From Nitriliruptor sp040882075 (GTDB taxonomy: Bacteria > Actinomycetota > Nitriliruptoria > Nitriliruptorales > Nitriliruptoraceae): a DNA stretch of 22,012 bases. The stretch's first letter is position 1, and each line of letters begins with the position of its first letter. A program made the translations under genes and the position numbers. The notes under the pieces were generated by a model. That model was not told the DNA's origin and ran no database searches. It saw only the letters and a program-made list of their open reading frames with translations. Shown here piece after piece: positions 1 through 9,623 of the stretch. The stretch lies in the NCBI RefSeq assembly GCF_040882075.1, contig NZ_JBBEBZ010000115.1, forward strand, positions 1-22,012. The letters run 5' to 3'.

Positions 1-1081
<1,081 letters not shown>

Positions 1082-1085
<4 letters not shown>

Positions 1086-1933
1086 GAAGGTGCTCCGGTC
1101 GCGACGGGCAACGTCGGATCGGTCGCCGCGTCGCTGGTGGTGTCCCCGGCCGGCGGTTCGGCGGGGTCGTCGTCGGTCAGCTCCTCGAGCATCGACTCGA
1201 GGTCCCGCCCGCCGCCGGTACGTGCGACGTGGAGGGTGCTGCGCAGGTCGGGTTGGGCGAGGTCCACATGCCCGAGCTTGAACAGCTCGAGCAGCGCGAG
1301 GAAGAACACGACCCGGTCGCCGCGTGTCCGGCCGTCGACCAGCTCCGGGAAGGCGCGCGCGACCCCCTCGTCGGGCAGCGAGGTGAGCAACGTCAGCGCG
1401 GCCTCGCGGACCGACACGTAGCTGCGGCGGATGTGGGACAGGTCGACGGTGCGTTCGGGTGTGGGTGCGAACGCCGCAGCGGCCAGCGCGGCGAGCCCGC
1501 GGGCGTCGATGGGCAGCGGCGTCTCCGGCACGAGCCGAGCGATCCACGGCTCGGGTGCGACGTCGCGACCCAGGTTCGCGTCGTGCTGGCTCAGGCGGTG
1601 GGCGACGATCCGCGCGACGTCACGGAACGCTCGGTACTCGAGCAGACGGGCGTAGAGCAGGTCACGGGCCTCGCCGAGCAGATCCTCGAGCTCGTGGCGC
1701 TCCTCGGCCGGCAGGAGCCGTGCCGCCTTGAGCTCGATCAGGGTGGCCGCCACGACCAGGAACCGCGTCGCGGTCTCGAGATCGAGGTCGTCGAGCGACG
1801 CGAGGTGGGTGAGGAAGTCCCCCGTGATCTCGGCGAGATCCACCTCGGTGACGTCGACCTTGCGCCGGGCGATCAGCTGCAGGAGCAGATCGAACGGGCC
1901 CTCGAAGACCTCGAGGCTGACCTGGTAGCTCAT
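1082..1933 (-). CDS. scpA: Segregation and condensation protein A (kleisin)
   Basis: ScpA is the kleisin that bridges the heads of the SMC dimer and recruits ScpB. The 283-residue product starts MSYQVSLEVFEGPFDLLLQL, the hallmark ScpA N-terminus, followed by the helical segment with LVVAATLIELKAARLLP at about residues 62-80. The C-terminal winged helix (FFLALLELFKLGHVDLAQ, about residues 217-235) is also present. I chose the ATG at 1933 because family conservation begins exactly there; the frame stays open upstream to 2011, but those residues are low-complexity Arg/Pro. The Shine-Dalgarno is weak. A divergent two-component operon begins 193 bases upstream, so the scpAB promoter should lie in 1934-2126, but I cannot pick one out. 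A disordered acidic tail follows the winged helix. Confidence 0.95.
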
Positions 1934-2126
1934 CGCGTGAGGTCTCGGGGTCGCGGACGGGGTGCAGGACCGCGCGTGAGGGCGGCGCAGGCGGAGCGGA
2001 CGAGGGTACACCGGCGGGTGGGAAGACCGGGTTCTGGCCGGCTCGCGCAGTACCCTCGGGGGTGGTCGTCACACCGGGGACGGGACCGCCGTCGCGGCGG
2101 GAAGCGCTGGACAGGGAGGCGCGGGC

Positions 2127-3797
2127 GTGGGAACGGCCCCTCCCGCTGCGGCCTCCCGCTGGACCCGGATCGTCGACCGCGTCGCCTACGGCGCCTCGTC
2201 CATCGGTCTCGAGCGCTGGGCACGGCTCGGTTCGGTGGCGGTCATCCCGCTGTTCCTCCGCGACGCCGACGCGTCCATCATGCCGGTCTACAGCGTCCTG
2301 ACCGCGTACGTCCTGGCCACCTCGCTCATCGGCCGCGACCGGTACGTCCGCGGCGGCGATCTGCTCGCCGCTGCCGCCGTCATCGCCGCCACCGACGGCC
2401 ACGTCGCGCCCTTCCTGCTGTTCCTCATGGTCGTGGTCGCCGGACCCGCGTCGGCCGGCGGTGTCCGGGCTGGGGTCAGCGCGGGCGCCACGTTGTCGCT
2501 GGTCCTGCTCGCGGTCCTCGGGTTGAGCGGGCGACTCGCCGAGCTCGGCGCCGAGGGCATCGTGCCGGTGTCGCTCCTCCTGCCGCTCGTGGGTGTCACC
2601 ACGGCATCGGCGGCCCAGGTGCTCGACGAGCACGCCGTCGGAGGCCGGCTCAAACTCCAGGAGGCCAACCGCCTGCTGTCGGCTCTGCTCGCCCTCGCCG
2701 ACGACCTGCCGGGCGGTCTCGACGCGACGACCGTCGCTGCTGCGGTCGTCGCCGAGGTCCGATCGACGCCGGGGGTCCCGGCGGTCGCGATCCTGGCCGA
2801 GGAACGGGGCGTGCTCCACCTCGCGGCCTCGCACGGGCTGCGTCCCGGCCGGCTGTCGACGGTGCGTGTCGACGTCGCCCGCCGGCTCGGGGACCTGAAG
2901 CTCCGGACGCCTCGCCAGCTCCCGGCCGAGCTCCAACGCGCCTGCGAGGACCACCCGTACTGGATGTGCGCCCGCCTCGGGACGGCCCAGGAACCGCTCG
3001 GTCTCCTGCTCGTTGCGACCGACAGCGCCGAGGTCGGCGTCCGGTTGCGACCGACCCTGGACACGCTGGCCATCGACGCCGCGATCGCGCTGCAGAACGC
3101 CCGCCTGTTCGACGGGACCCTCGCTCGCGCTGCGGATGCGGCCCGCCGCCGCCTCGCTGCCGACCTGCACGACGGCGTCGCCCAGTCCCTCGCGCACCTC
3201 AAGATGGAGCTCGAGCTGCAGACGTGGGCCGGTGGACGACGCGACGCTGATGCGGAGCTCGCCCGACTCTCCCGCGTCGCGGACACCGCCCTCACCGATC
3301 TGCGGGCCACGATCGCCGGGTTGCGCCGTGACGCGGTCGGGGACATCGTGCTCCTGCTGCAACAGCACATCGCCGAGGTGTCCTCGCTCGGCGGTCCGGA
3401 CATCGAGCTCGAGGTCGTCGGGAACGCGGATCTGACCGCTGACCGGACCGACGACATCCTGCGCATCGCCCAGGAGGCGCTCTCGAACGTCCTCCGTCAC
3501 GCCCAGGCTTCCGAGGTGACGGTGTCGCTCGAGCGTGACGACCAGCTGGTCGAACTGGTCGTCGAGGACGACGGCGTCGGTCGCGCCGCGGCTTCCGAGC
3601 GCTCCGGGGGTGGCGTCGGTCTACCCTCGATGCGAGAACGAGCGCAGCGCCTCGAGGGCTCGCTCACCGTCCGCGATCGCCTCGGCGGGGGAACCGTCGT
3701 GGCGCTGCGGTGTCCCACCCGCCCGACACGGTCCGGTCCGGCCACGCCGACGCAACTCCCCATCCCCCCTCGCCGTGCCCATCGGAGTGCCACGTGA
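2127..3797 (+). CDS. Membrane sensor histidine kinase, NarL/LiaS (HisKA_3) type with GAF-like domain
   Basis: This is the sensor kinase of a two-component system. Residues 33-165 hold about five hydrophobic segments, followed by a short linker helix (about 172-192) and a GAF-like domain (about 195-335). The HisKA_3 dimerisation helix contains LAADLHDGVAQSL, with H348 as the phospho-acceptor. The HATPase_c domain shows the N box EALSNVLRHA (N454), the G1 box EDDGVGR and the G2 box GGGVGLPSMRER. A Pro/Arg-rich tail of about 25 residues ends the protein. The GTG at 2127 has an excellent Shine-Dalgarno (AGGGAGG, 2113-2119) seven bases upstream. The stop overlaps the regulator's GTG. No extracytoplasmic loop is large, so the signal may be membrane state or a cytosolic ligand of the GAF domain; that is inference. 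The stimulus is unknown. Confidence 0.93.
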   Translation: MGTAPPAAASRWTRIVDRVAYGASSIGLERWARLGSVAVIPLFLRDADASIMPVYSVLTAYVLATSLIGRDRYVRGGDLLAAAAVIAATDGHVAPFLLFLMVVVAGPASAGGVRAGVSAGATLSLVLLAVLGLSGRLAELGAEGIVPVSLLLPLVGVTTASAAQVLDEHAVGGRLKLQEANRLLSALLALADDLPGGLDATTVAAAVVAEVRSTPGVPAVAILAEERGVLHLAASHGLRPGRLSTVRVDVARRLGDLKLRTPRQLPAELQRACEDHPYWMCARLGTAQEPLGLLLVATDSAEVGVRLRPTLDTLAIDAAIALQNARLFDGTLARAADAARRRLAADLHDGVAQSLAHLKMELELQTWAGGRRDADAELARLSRVADTALTDLRATIAGLRRDAVGDIVLLLQQHIAEVSSLGGPDIELEVVGNADLTADRTDDILRIAQEALSNVLRHAQASEVTVSLERDDQLVELVVEDDGVGRAAASERSGGGVGLPSMRERAQRLEGSLTVRDRLGGGTVVALRCPTRPTRSGPATPTQLPIPPRRAHRSAT

Positions 3798-4432
3798 GCT
3801 TCCGCGTCGTCGTCGCCGACGATCACACCCTCGTCCGCCAGTCGGTCCTCAAGGCCGTCCGCAGCGAACCCGGCATCGAGGTCGTCGGTGAAGCCGGCGA
3901 CGGGCCGGGGACGCTCGTCGCCGTCGAGGAGCACGATCCGGACCTGCTCGTGCTCGACATCGCCATGCCCGGCCTCGACGGGCTCGCGGTCGCCGAGCGC
4001 CTCCGGCGCGACAAGCCGGATCTGCGCATCATCTTCCTCTCGATGCACGACGACGATGGCTCGCTCCAACGGGCGGTCGCGCTCGGTGCCGCCGGGTTCG
4101 TGTCGAAGTCGGCCTCCATCGAGGAGCTGCTCGAGGCGGTCCGGGCCATCCGCGACGGTGGCTCGTACCTGTCGTCGAACGTCGCATCGCGGGTCATGGA
4201 CCTCGCCGCTGGTCGGACGTCGGCGACCAGCCTCGGACTCACCCCCCGCGAACGTGAGATCCTCGCGCTCCTCACCGACGGCCACCGCCCGACCGAGATC
4301 GGCGCCGCGCTGTTCCTCGCGGTCAAGACCGTCAAGAACCACCTGACCAGCATCTACAGCAAGCTGGGCGTCGAGACGGGGGCGCAGGCGGTCGCCGAGG
4401 CGTACCGCCAGGGCCTGGTCAAGCGCACCTGA
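3794..4432 (+). CDS. NarL/FixJ-family response regulator
   Basis: Cognate regulator of the preceding kinase, 212 residues. The receiver domain (1-120) has the acidic pair D9-D10, the phospho-acceptor D55 in LLVLDIAMPG, the switch residue S83 and K105. The LuxR-type helix-turn-helix spans about 149-195, beginning LTPREREILALLTDGHRP and including the recognition helix VKTVKNHLTSIYSKL. The start is the GTG at 3794, which overlaps the kinase stop (GTGA, 3794-3797); GGAG at 3784-3787 sits six bases upstream. Longer in-frame starts only add kinase-overlapping residues. All phosphorylation residues are intact, so it should be a functional DNA-binding regulator. Its targets cannot be told from this window. 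It converges on the nucleoside phosphorylase gene with only six bases between the stops. Confidence 0.95.
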   Translation: MSFRVVVADDHTLVRQSVLKAVRSEPGIEVVGEAGDGPGTLVAVEEHDPDLLVLDIAMPGLDGLAVAERLRRDKPDLRIIFLSMHDDDGSLQRAVALGAAGFVSKSASIEELLEAVRAIRDGGSYLSSNVASRVMDLAAGRTSATSLGLTPREREILALLTDGHRPTEIGAALFLAVKTVKNHLTSIYSKLGVETGAQAVAEAYRQGLVKRT

Positions 4433-4438
4433 CGCCGA

Positions 4439-5755
4439 TCACCCGAGCCCGACGCGGGCCTGGACCAGCTCGACGGGTGCCGCGTCCTGGTCCCCGATGC
4501 GCACCACGTCGGGCAGCTCGGCGAGGACCGCCTGCGCGTCCTCCTCGCTCCGCGCGTGCACGGTCACCGCCGGGTGCGTGCCGTCGACGCGGTCCCCGGT
4601 GCTGATGTGCACCTCGAGGCCGACGGCCAGATCGAGCGTGTCACCCTGCCGCATCCGGCCCGCACCGAGCCGACCAGCGAGCTCGCCGAGCCGCCGACAC
4701 CCGAAGCCCTGCACCGATCCAGCAGGTGGGACCCAGCCGGTCGTGATGGGCGCGGCCGGCAGGACCCCGCGCGGGTCATCGACCACCGAGGAGTCGCCAC
4801 CCTGGGCGGCCACGAACGCTCGGAAACGTTCGAGGGCGGACCCGTCGGCCAGCAGCGCCTCGACCTGTTCACGCGCCTGGTCCGACGGGACGCCCGTGAG
4901 CTCGAGCGCCGCTGCCGCCAGCGCGAGCGAGGCGTCGGTGAGCCGGTCCCCCGGCCGATCCCCGCGGAGCACCTCGATGGCGACCGCGATCTCGATGGCG
5001 TTGCCGATCCCGGCACCGAGCGGCTGGGACATGTCGGTGACGAGGGCCCCGGTCCGGCGCCCGTGTGCCTCGCCGATACGCACGCACAGCTCGGCGAGGT
5101 CGGCGGCATCGGCCGGCTCGGCGAGGAAGGCCCCGTCTCCGACCTTCACGTCGAGCAGCACGTGGTCGGCGCCGCCAGCGAGCTTCTTGCTCATGACCGA
5201 CGAGGCGATCAGCGCCTTCGATGCGACCGTGGCCGTCACGTCCCGCAGGGCGTAGAGCTTCTTGTCGAGCGGGACCAGGTCCGAGGTCGCCGCGGCGACG
5301 GCCAGGCCGATCTCCTGCACCTGCGTGGCGACCTCGGCGGCGGACAGATCGACCCGGAAGCCCGGGATCGCTTCGAGCTTGTCCAGGGTGCCGCCGGTGT
5401 GTCCGAGCCCACGGCCGGAGAGCTTGGCGAGCTGCGCGCCGGCAGCAGCGAGCAGCGGGGCGACGATCAGGGTCGTGGTGTCCCCGACACCGCCGGTCGA
5501 GTGCTTGTCCACCGTCGGACCGGTGAGCGCCGACAGGTCGACGGTGTCACCGGATCGCACCAGCACCTCGGTCAGGGCGACGGCCTCAGCCTCGGTGAAC
5601 CCGCGGATGACCCCAGCCATCAGCAACGCCGCGACCTGCGCATCCTCGACCTCGCCGTCGAGGTAGGCACCGAGGAAACCGGCGAGCTCGTCGGGCGTCA
5701 GCTCGCCCCCGTCGCGCTTGCGGGCGATGAGGGCGGGGATCTCGAGGGTCGCCAC
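4439..5755 (-). CDS. deoA: Thymidine / pyrimidine-nucleoside phosphorylase
   Basis: The enzyme splits thymidine or uridine with phosphate into base plus (deoxy)ribose-1-phosphate in pyrimidine salvage, in the cytosol. The 438-residue protein has the family signature SGRGLGHTGGTLDKLE at 113-128 and the phosphate-site KHSTGG at 84-89. H85, R171, S186 and K190 fall at the same numbers as the pyrimidine-binding residues I recall for E. coli thymidine phosphorylase. Length is normal and the three-domain order (alpha, alpha/beta, C-terminal beta) appears complete. The GTG at 5755 directly abuts the stop of the DksA-like gene (TGA then GTG, zero spacing), so the two are probably cotranscribed. Whether it prefers thymidine (deoA) or accepts uridine too (pdp) cannot be settled here. 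Confidence 0.94.
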   Translation of the reverse strand: MATLEIPALIARKRDGGELTPDELAGFLGAYLDGEVEDAQVAALLMAGVIRGFTEAEAVALTEVLVRSGDTVDLSALTGPTVDKHSTGGVGDTTTLIVAPLLAAAGAQLAKLSGRGLGHTGGTLDKLEAIPGFRVDLSAAEVATQVQEIGLAVAAATSDLVPLDKKLYALRDVTATVASKALIASSVMSKKLAGGADHVLLDVKVGDGAFLAEPADAADLAELCVRIGEAHGRRTGALVTDMSQPLGAGIGNAIEIAVAIEVLRGDRPGDRLTDASLALAAAALELTGVPSDQAREQVEALLADGSALERFRAFVAAQGGDSSVVDDPRGVLPAAPITTGWVPPAGSVQGFGCRRLGELAGRLGAGRMRQGDTLDLAVGLEVHISTGDRVDGTHPAVTVHARSEEDAQAVLAELPDVVRIGDQDAAPVELVQARVGLG

Positions 5756-6106
5756 TCAGCTGGTCTCCGCACAGCGGACGCACCGCACCGACAGCGGTCG
5801 GATCTCGAGACGCTCCGCGGGGATCCGATCGCCACAGTCGACGCACGTGCCGTAGGTGCCTTCGTCCATGCGGTGGAGGGCCTCGTCCACCGCCCGGACC
5901 CGTTGCCGGGCCTGCTCGAGCGACGCCAGCAGTTCGGAGCGTTCCTCGGTCGCCTGGCCCGCGTCCGCCCCAGCTTCCACCTCGATCCCGGTGTCCTTGA
6001 CCGCGTCGTCGTAGGGGCTCGCACCGTGCTCCTCGAGCTGCTCGAGGTGCGCCGTCCGGTCCTCCTGGAGCTGCTCGCGGAGCCGGTCGAGCGTCGCGCT
6101 GTCCAC
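5756..6106 (-). CDS. DksA/TraR-family zinc-finger protein
   Basis: Small C4 zinc-finger protein of the DksA/TraR family, whose members reach into the RNA polymerase secondary channel and change promoter output. The 116-residue product has an N-terminal helical, Glu/Gln-rich region (about 1-80, predicted coiled coil), then CVDC and CVRC (C88, C91, C109, C112) with the family's 17-residue spacing. I chose the GTG at 6106 because AGGA stands about six bases upstream and family similarity starts there; upstream extension runs into Pro/Arg-rich sequence that looks non-coding. The coiled-coil tip of true DksA carries two Asp residues; here a DD pair occurs at 33-34, outside the expected tip. RNA polymerase binding is therefore plausible but not shown. 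It lies between xerD and the nucleoside phosphorylase. Confidence 0.88.
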   Translation of the reverse strand: MDSATLDRLREQLQEDRTAHLEQLEEHGASPYDDAVKDTGIEVEAGADAGQATEERSELLASLEQARQRVRAVDEALHRMDEGTYGTCVDCGDRIPAERLEIRPLSVRCVRCAETS

Positions 6107-6186
6107 GGGAGATCCTGACGTCGACGAGGGTTCGGGGCGGCTTGGAGTGGAGAGCGATCCGGTCGCGCCACGGGCCGGAGCCGAGC

Positions 6187-7152
6187 CTACCGAGGGTGCT
6201 GCGCGCGGGGGTGGGCACGCTCGTAGACGTCCCGGAGGGCCGTACGGCTGACGAGGGTGTAGATCTGGGTGGTCGTCACGCTCGCGTGACCCAGCAGCTC
6301 CTGCACCGCACGCACGTCTGCACCGCCATCGAGCAGGTGGGTGGCGAACGAGTGACGCAGGGTGTGTGGCGAGACCTCGGCGGCGAGGCCCACCCGGTCG
6401 GCGTGGCCACCGATCACCTTCCAGGCGCCCTGGCGGGTGAGGCGGCCTCCGCGTGCGTTGACGAACACCGCCGGGACCCGCGGCGACAGCGCCGGACGTC
6501 CGCGGACCAGCCACGCGTCGAGCGCCTCGGCGGCCAGGTCGCCGTAGGGCACGATGCGCTGCTTGTCGCCCTTGCCGTGCAGGAGCAGCAGCCGTTCGAC
6601 CGGGTCGACGTCGTCGAGGTCGAGCGCGGTGGCCTCCGAGATGCGCAGGCCCGCCCCGTACAGGACCTCGAGCAGGGCACGGTCACGGCGTGGGAGCGGA
6701 TCGTCTCCGACGGGCGCCCCGAGCAGCCGCTCGACGTCGGCGACCGACAGCGCCTTGGGCAGCGATCGTGGTGAGCGCGGCGTGGCGACCGACGCGGAGG
6801 CGTCCACGTCCGTCAGGCCCTCCTCCGCGAGGAACCGGTGGAAACCTCGGACGGCGACGATGGTGCGGGCGATCGACGAGGTGGCGTACGGCCTGCCCGT
6901 CGGGGTGCGGCGGCGTCGCAGCCACCCCACGAACGCTTCGAGATCCTCGGTCGCCACGCGCCGAGGGTCGTCGATGCCGATCTCGCCCAGGTAGTCCCCG
7001 TACCGCTGCAGATCCCGCTGGTAGGCCTCGACGGTGTTGGCCGCCAGACCCCGCTCGGCGCGTAGGTGGTCGAGGTAGCGGCCGAGCAGCGGCAGACCGG
7101 CTCTCGCGGCCCCTGCTGCCCCCTCACGCGCGTCCACCACCGGGACGGTCAC
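6187..7152 (-). CDS. xerD: Tyrosine recombinase XerD
   Basis: Site-specific tyrosine recombinase that, with XerC, resolves chromosome dimers at dif. The 321-residue protein has an N-terminal SAM-like core-binding domain (about 20-112, with ERGLAANTVEAYQRDLQRY) and a catalytic domain (about 133-312). All catalytic residues are visible: R170 in GAGLRISE, K194 in GKGDKQR, H263 and R266 in HTLRHSFATHLL, H289 in LLGHASV, and nucleophile Y298. The GTG start overlaps the Nudix stop as GTGA (7149-7152), so the genes are likely coupled. Position after pyrG and Nudix matches the actinobacterial xerD locus, which argues against an integrase of a mobile element. Distinguishing XerD from XerC rests mostly on that synteny. 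Confidence 0.94.
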   Translation of the reverse strand: MTVPVVDAREGAAGAARAGLPLLGRYLDHLRAERGLAANTVEAYQRDLQRYGDYLGEIGIDDPRRVATEDLEAFVGWLRRRRTPTGRPYATSSIARTIVAVRGFHRFLAEEGLTDVDASASVATPRSPRSLPKALSVADVERLLGAPVGDDPLPRRDRALLEVLYGAGLRISEATALDLDDVDPVERLLLLHGKGDKQRIVPYGDLAAEALDAWLVRGRPALSPRVPAVFVNARGGRLTRQGAWKVIGGHADRVGLAAEVSPHTLRHSFATHLLDGGADVRAVQELLGHASVTTTQIYTLVSRTALRDVYERAHPRAQHPR

Positions 7153-7730
7153 GTCGCTCGCAGGTGCGGGGCGGCCATGAGCAGGCCGACCAGGGTCTTG
7201 GCGTCGATCAGGTCCCCGCTGTGGGCCAGCGCGACGGCGTCGTCGGCGTCGAGGGTGACGACCTCCATGTCCGCCTCCTCGGCCTCGGGCTCGAACCCGT
7301 CGGGCCGCGCCACCGGGTGGACCCCGCGGCCGAGGTAGACGTGGGTGGTCTCGGTGGTCCAGCCGGCCGAGTTCGCGAACGAGACGAGGTGGATCAGCTC
7401 ACGCGCATCCTGGCCGATCTCCTCGGCGAGCTCGCGGTGCGCGACCTCCTCGGGGGTCTCGCCCCCGACGTCCATCTTGCCGGCCGGGATCTCGAGCACG
7501 TACCGGCGAAGCGGCTGTCGGTACTGGCGTAGGAGGACGATGCGACCGTCGTCGAGGACGGGCACCACGGCGACGGCATCGTCGTGGCGCACGACCTCGC
7601 GCTGCATCTCGCCCCCGCCCGGGAGCGACACGGTCTCGCGCACGACCGTGGAGAACCCGTCGTAGACCACGTCCTCGTCGAGCGTCTCGAACCAGGTCGC
7701 GCCGCCAGCCGGCTCCGGTGGCGTGCTCAC
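7149..7730 (-). CDS. Nudix hydrolase, ADP-ribose pyrophosphatase type
   Basis: Hydrolyses ADP-ribose or a related nucleoside-diphosphate sugar to AMP plus sugar phosphate, needing Mg or Mn. The 193-residue protein carries LRQYRQPLRRYVLEIPAGK followed by the Nudix helix RELAEEIG. The spacing between the first Gly and Glu of the Nudix box is six residues instead of the textbook five, which I recall as usual for actinobacterial ADP-ribose pyrophosphatases such as Rv1700. Catalytic glutamates of REXXEE are intact. The GTG at 7730 overlaps the pyrG stop (GTGA, 7727-7730), and the stop overlaps xerD, so pyrG-Nudix-xerD reads as one coupled unit. The exact substrate is inferred from family and gene order. 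Confidence 0.93.
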   Translation of the reverse strand: MSTPPEPAGGATWFETLDEDVVYDGFSTVVRETVSLPGGGEMQREVVRHDDAVAVVPVLDDGRIVLLRQYRQPLRRYVLEIPAGKMDVGGETPEEVAHRELAEEIGQDARELIHLVSFANSAGWTTETTHVYLGRGVHPVARPDGFEPEAEEADMEVVTLDADDAVALAHSGDLIDAKTLVGLLMAAPHLRAT

Positions 7731-9460
7731 TGGCGCTCCGAGGGGACCGCGTCCGGCTCGGCACGCAGCGCGTCGACCAGCTCCCCCGCCGTGGGCTCGT
7801 CGAGATCGACGGGCAGGCGACCTTCCGCTTCACGACCGTGCTGACGGGCTGCACGAACGAACCCGTCGAACAGGGGGTGCGGGCGGGTCGGCCGGCTCTT
7901 GAGCTCGGGGTGCGCCTGGGTGGCCACGAACCAGGGGTGGTCGGGGAGCTCGATGAACTCGACGAGCCGGTCGTCGGGCGAGAGGCCCGAGAAGACCATC
8001 CCGGCTGCCTCGAGCTCCGCCCGGTACCGGTTGTTCACCTCGTAGCGGTGCCGGTGGCGCTCGTAGACGACCGGTTCGTCGCCGTAGGCCGCCCGGGTCC
8101 GGGTCCCCTCGCCGAGTTTGGCGGGGTAGACCCCGAGCCGCATGGTGCCGCCCTTGTCCGACACGTCACGCTGGTCGGCCATCAGGTCGATGACCGGGTG
8201 CGGGGTGGCGGGTGCGAACTCGGCCGAGTGGGCGTCCGGGAGCCCGGCGACGTGTCGGGCGAACTCGATGACGGCGGACTGCAGGCCGAGGCAGAGCCCG
8301 AGGAACGGCACCTGGTGCTCCCGCGCCCACCGGATCGCGGCGATCTTGCCCTCGACCCCGCGGATCCCGAAGCCGCCGGGCACGAGCACCCCGTCGACCC
8401 CGGCGAGCTGTCGTTCGGCGCGGGACAGGTCGGCGCCCTCACCGATGTCGTCGGTCGGCGTCAGGTCGTCGGAGGCGATCCACCGCAGCTTGACGTCGAC
8501 GCCGTTGGCGATGCCCCCGTGCCGGAGCGCTTCGACCACCGACAGGTAGGCATCGGGTAGCTCGACGTACTTGCCGACGATGGCCACGGTCGCGGTGTCC
8601 CGGGCGGCGTGGACCCGGGCGACCATGGCCTCCCAGGCGGCGAGGTCGGGTTCGACGTCGGGCAGGCCCAGGTGCTTGACCACGACCCGGTCGAGGCCCT
8701 CGGCGCGCAGCGCGAGCGGCACCTCGTACAGCGAGCTGCTGTCGACCGCCGCGATGACCGCGTCGAGCTCGACGTCGCACTGCAGCGAGACCTTGCGTTT
8801 GAGCCCGTCGTCGAGCTCGCGATCGCTGCGCAGCACCAGGACGTCAGGCTGCAGGCCGACCGACCGCAGCTCGCGGACCGAGTGCTGCGCGGGTTTGGTC
8901 TTGAGTTCACCGGACACGGCGATGTACGGCACCAGCGCGCAGTGGAGGTAACAGATGTTCTCGCGTCCGACGTCGTAGCGGAACTGGCGGATCGCCTCGA
9001 GGAACGGCAGTCCCTCGATGTCACCGACGGTCCCGCCGACCTCGACGATGACGACGTCGGTGTCCTCGCTGACCGCGTGGATCCGGCTCTTGATCTCGTC
9101 GGTGATGTGCGGGATGACCTGCACGGTCTTGCCGAGGTAGTCCCCGCGACGTTCCTTGGTGATGACCGACAACCAGATCTGGCCGGACGACACCGACGAG
9201 CCGCGGTGCAGGCTGCGGTCCACGAACCGTTCGTAGTGACCGAGGTCGAGATCGGTCTCGCCCCCGTCGTCGGTGACGAACACCTCGCCGTGCTCGAACG
9301 GGTTCATCGTGCCCGGGTCGACGTTCAGGTAGGGGTCGAGCTTCTGCATGGTGACCCGCAGGCCCCGCGCGGTCAGGAGCCGGCCGAGCGATGCGGCCGT
9401 GATGCCCTTGCCGAGAGCCGAGGCGACCCCACCGGTGACGAAGATGAACTGCGGTGGCAC
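7727..9460 (-). CDS. pyrG: CTP synthase
   Basis: Makes CTP from UTP, ATP and glutamine. The 577-residue product has the synthetase domain first (about 1-270), with FIFVTGGVASALGKGI at the N-terminus and the UTP/ATP site GGETDLDLGHYERF at 66-79. The class I glutaminase domain follows (about 290-540), with PGGFGIRG, the nucleophile C390 in PFLGLCLGLQ, and H517/E519 in ATQAHPEL. The GTG at 9460 has GGAGG five bases upstream and matches the conserved start; the frame continues to 9685, but those residues are not family-like. The protein is complete with normal length. It leads a coupled unit with the Nudix and xerD genes. The 163-base gap upstream leaves room for its own promoter. Confidence 0.97.
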   Translation of the reverse strand: MPPQFIFVTGGVASALGKGITAASLGRLLTARGLRVTMQKLDPYLNVDPGTMNPFEHGEVFVTDDGGETDLDLGHYERFVDRSLHRGSSVSSGQIWLSVITKERRGDYLGKTVQVIPHITDEIKSRIHAVSEDTDVVIVEVGGTVGDIEGLPFLEAIRQFRYDVGRENICYLHCALVPYIAVSGELKTKPAQHSVRELRSVGLQPDVLVLRSDRELDDGLKRKVSLQCDVELDAVIAAVDSSSLYEVPLALRAEGLDRVVVKHLGLPDVEPDLAAWEAMVARVHAARDTATVAIVGKYVELPDAYLSVVEALRHGGIANGVDVKLRWIASDDLTPTDDIGEGADLSRAERQLAGVDGVLVPGGFGIRGVEGKIAAIRWAREHQVPFLGLCLGLQSAVIEFARHVAGLPDAHSAEFAPATPHPVIDLMADQRDVSDKGGTMRLGVYPAKLGEGTRTRAAYGDEPVVYERHRHRYEVNNRYRAELEAAGMVFSGLSPDDRLVEFIELPDHPWFVATQAHPELKSRPTRPHPLFDGFVRAARQHGREAEGRLPVDLDEPTAGELVDALRAEPDAVPSERQ

Positions 9461-9569
9461 GGCGACCTCCGGCTCGGCGCGGTGAACCCCTACCCCTCGC
9501 GAGGCGGGGAGCTCCGGACCGTCCGAGGTGGGACGCCCCAGGCGCGGGGGCGGTCGGTCGGCCCGTGCG

Positions 9570-9599
9570 ACGGTAGCGGCCACGGTCACGGCCGGCCAA
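9570..9599 (-). promoter_or_regulatory. Candidate sigma-70-type promoter for pyrG
   Basis: On the minus strand TTGGCC (9594-9599) and TACCGT (9570-9575) are separated by 18 bases. They match 4 of 6 and 3 of 6 consensus positions, and TANNNT is typical of actinobacterial -10 elements. It would give a leader of about 100 bases before the pyrG GTG. In DNA this GC-rich such matches are weak evidence. Confidence 0.25.
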
Positions 9600-9623
9600 G
9601 CACGCCCGCCCCGAGCACGCGCC

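Noticed and set aside
1662..3500. A 612-codon minus-strand frame opposite the kinase
   Set aside because: It is antisense to the HisKA and HATPase coding sequence, lacks family motifs except a stretch borrowed from scpA in another frame, and has no ribosome site.
4556..6118. A 520-codon plus-strand frame opposite the nucleoside phosphorylase and DksA-like genes
   Set aside because: Its composition mirrors the antisense of well-identified proteins; no domain is recognisable.
6187..7152. The tyrosine recombinase as the integrase of an integrated element
   Set aside because: It sits in the conserved pyrG-Nudix-xerD order with coupled overlaps, has no flanking tRNA, direct repeats or phage genes, and looks like housekeeping XerD.
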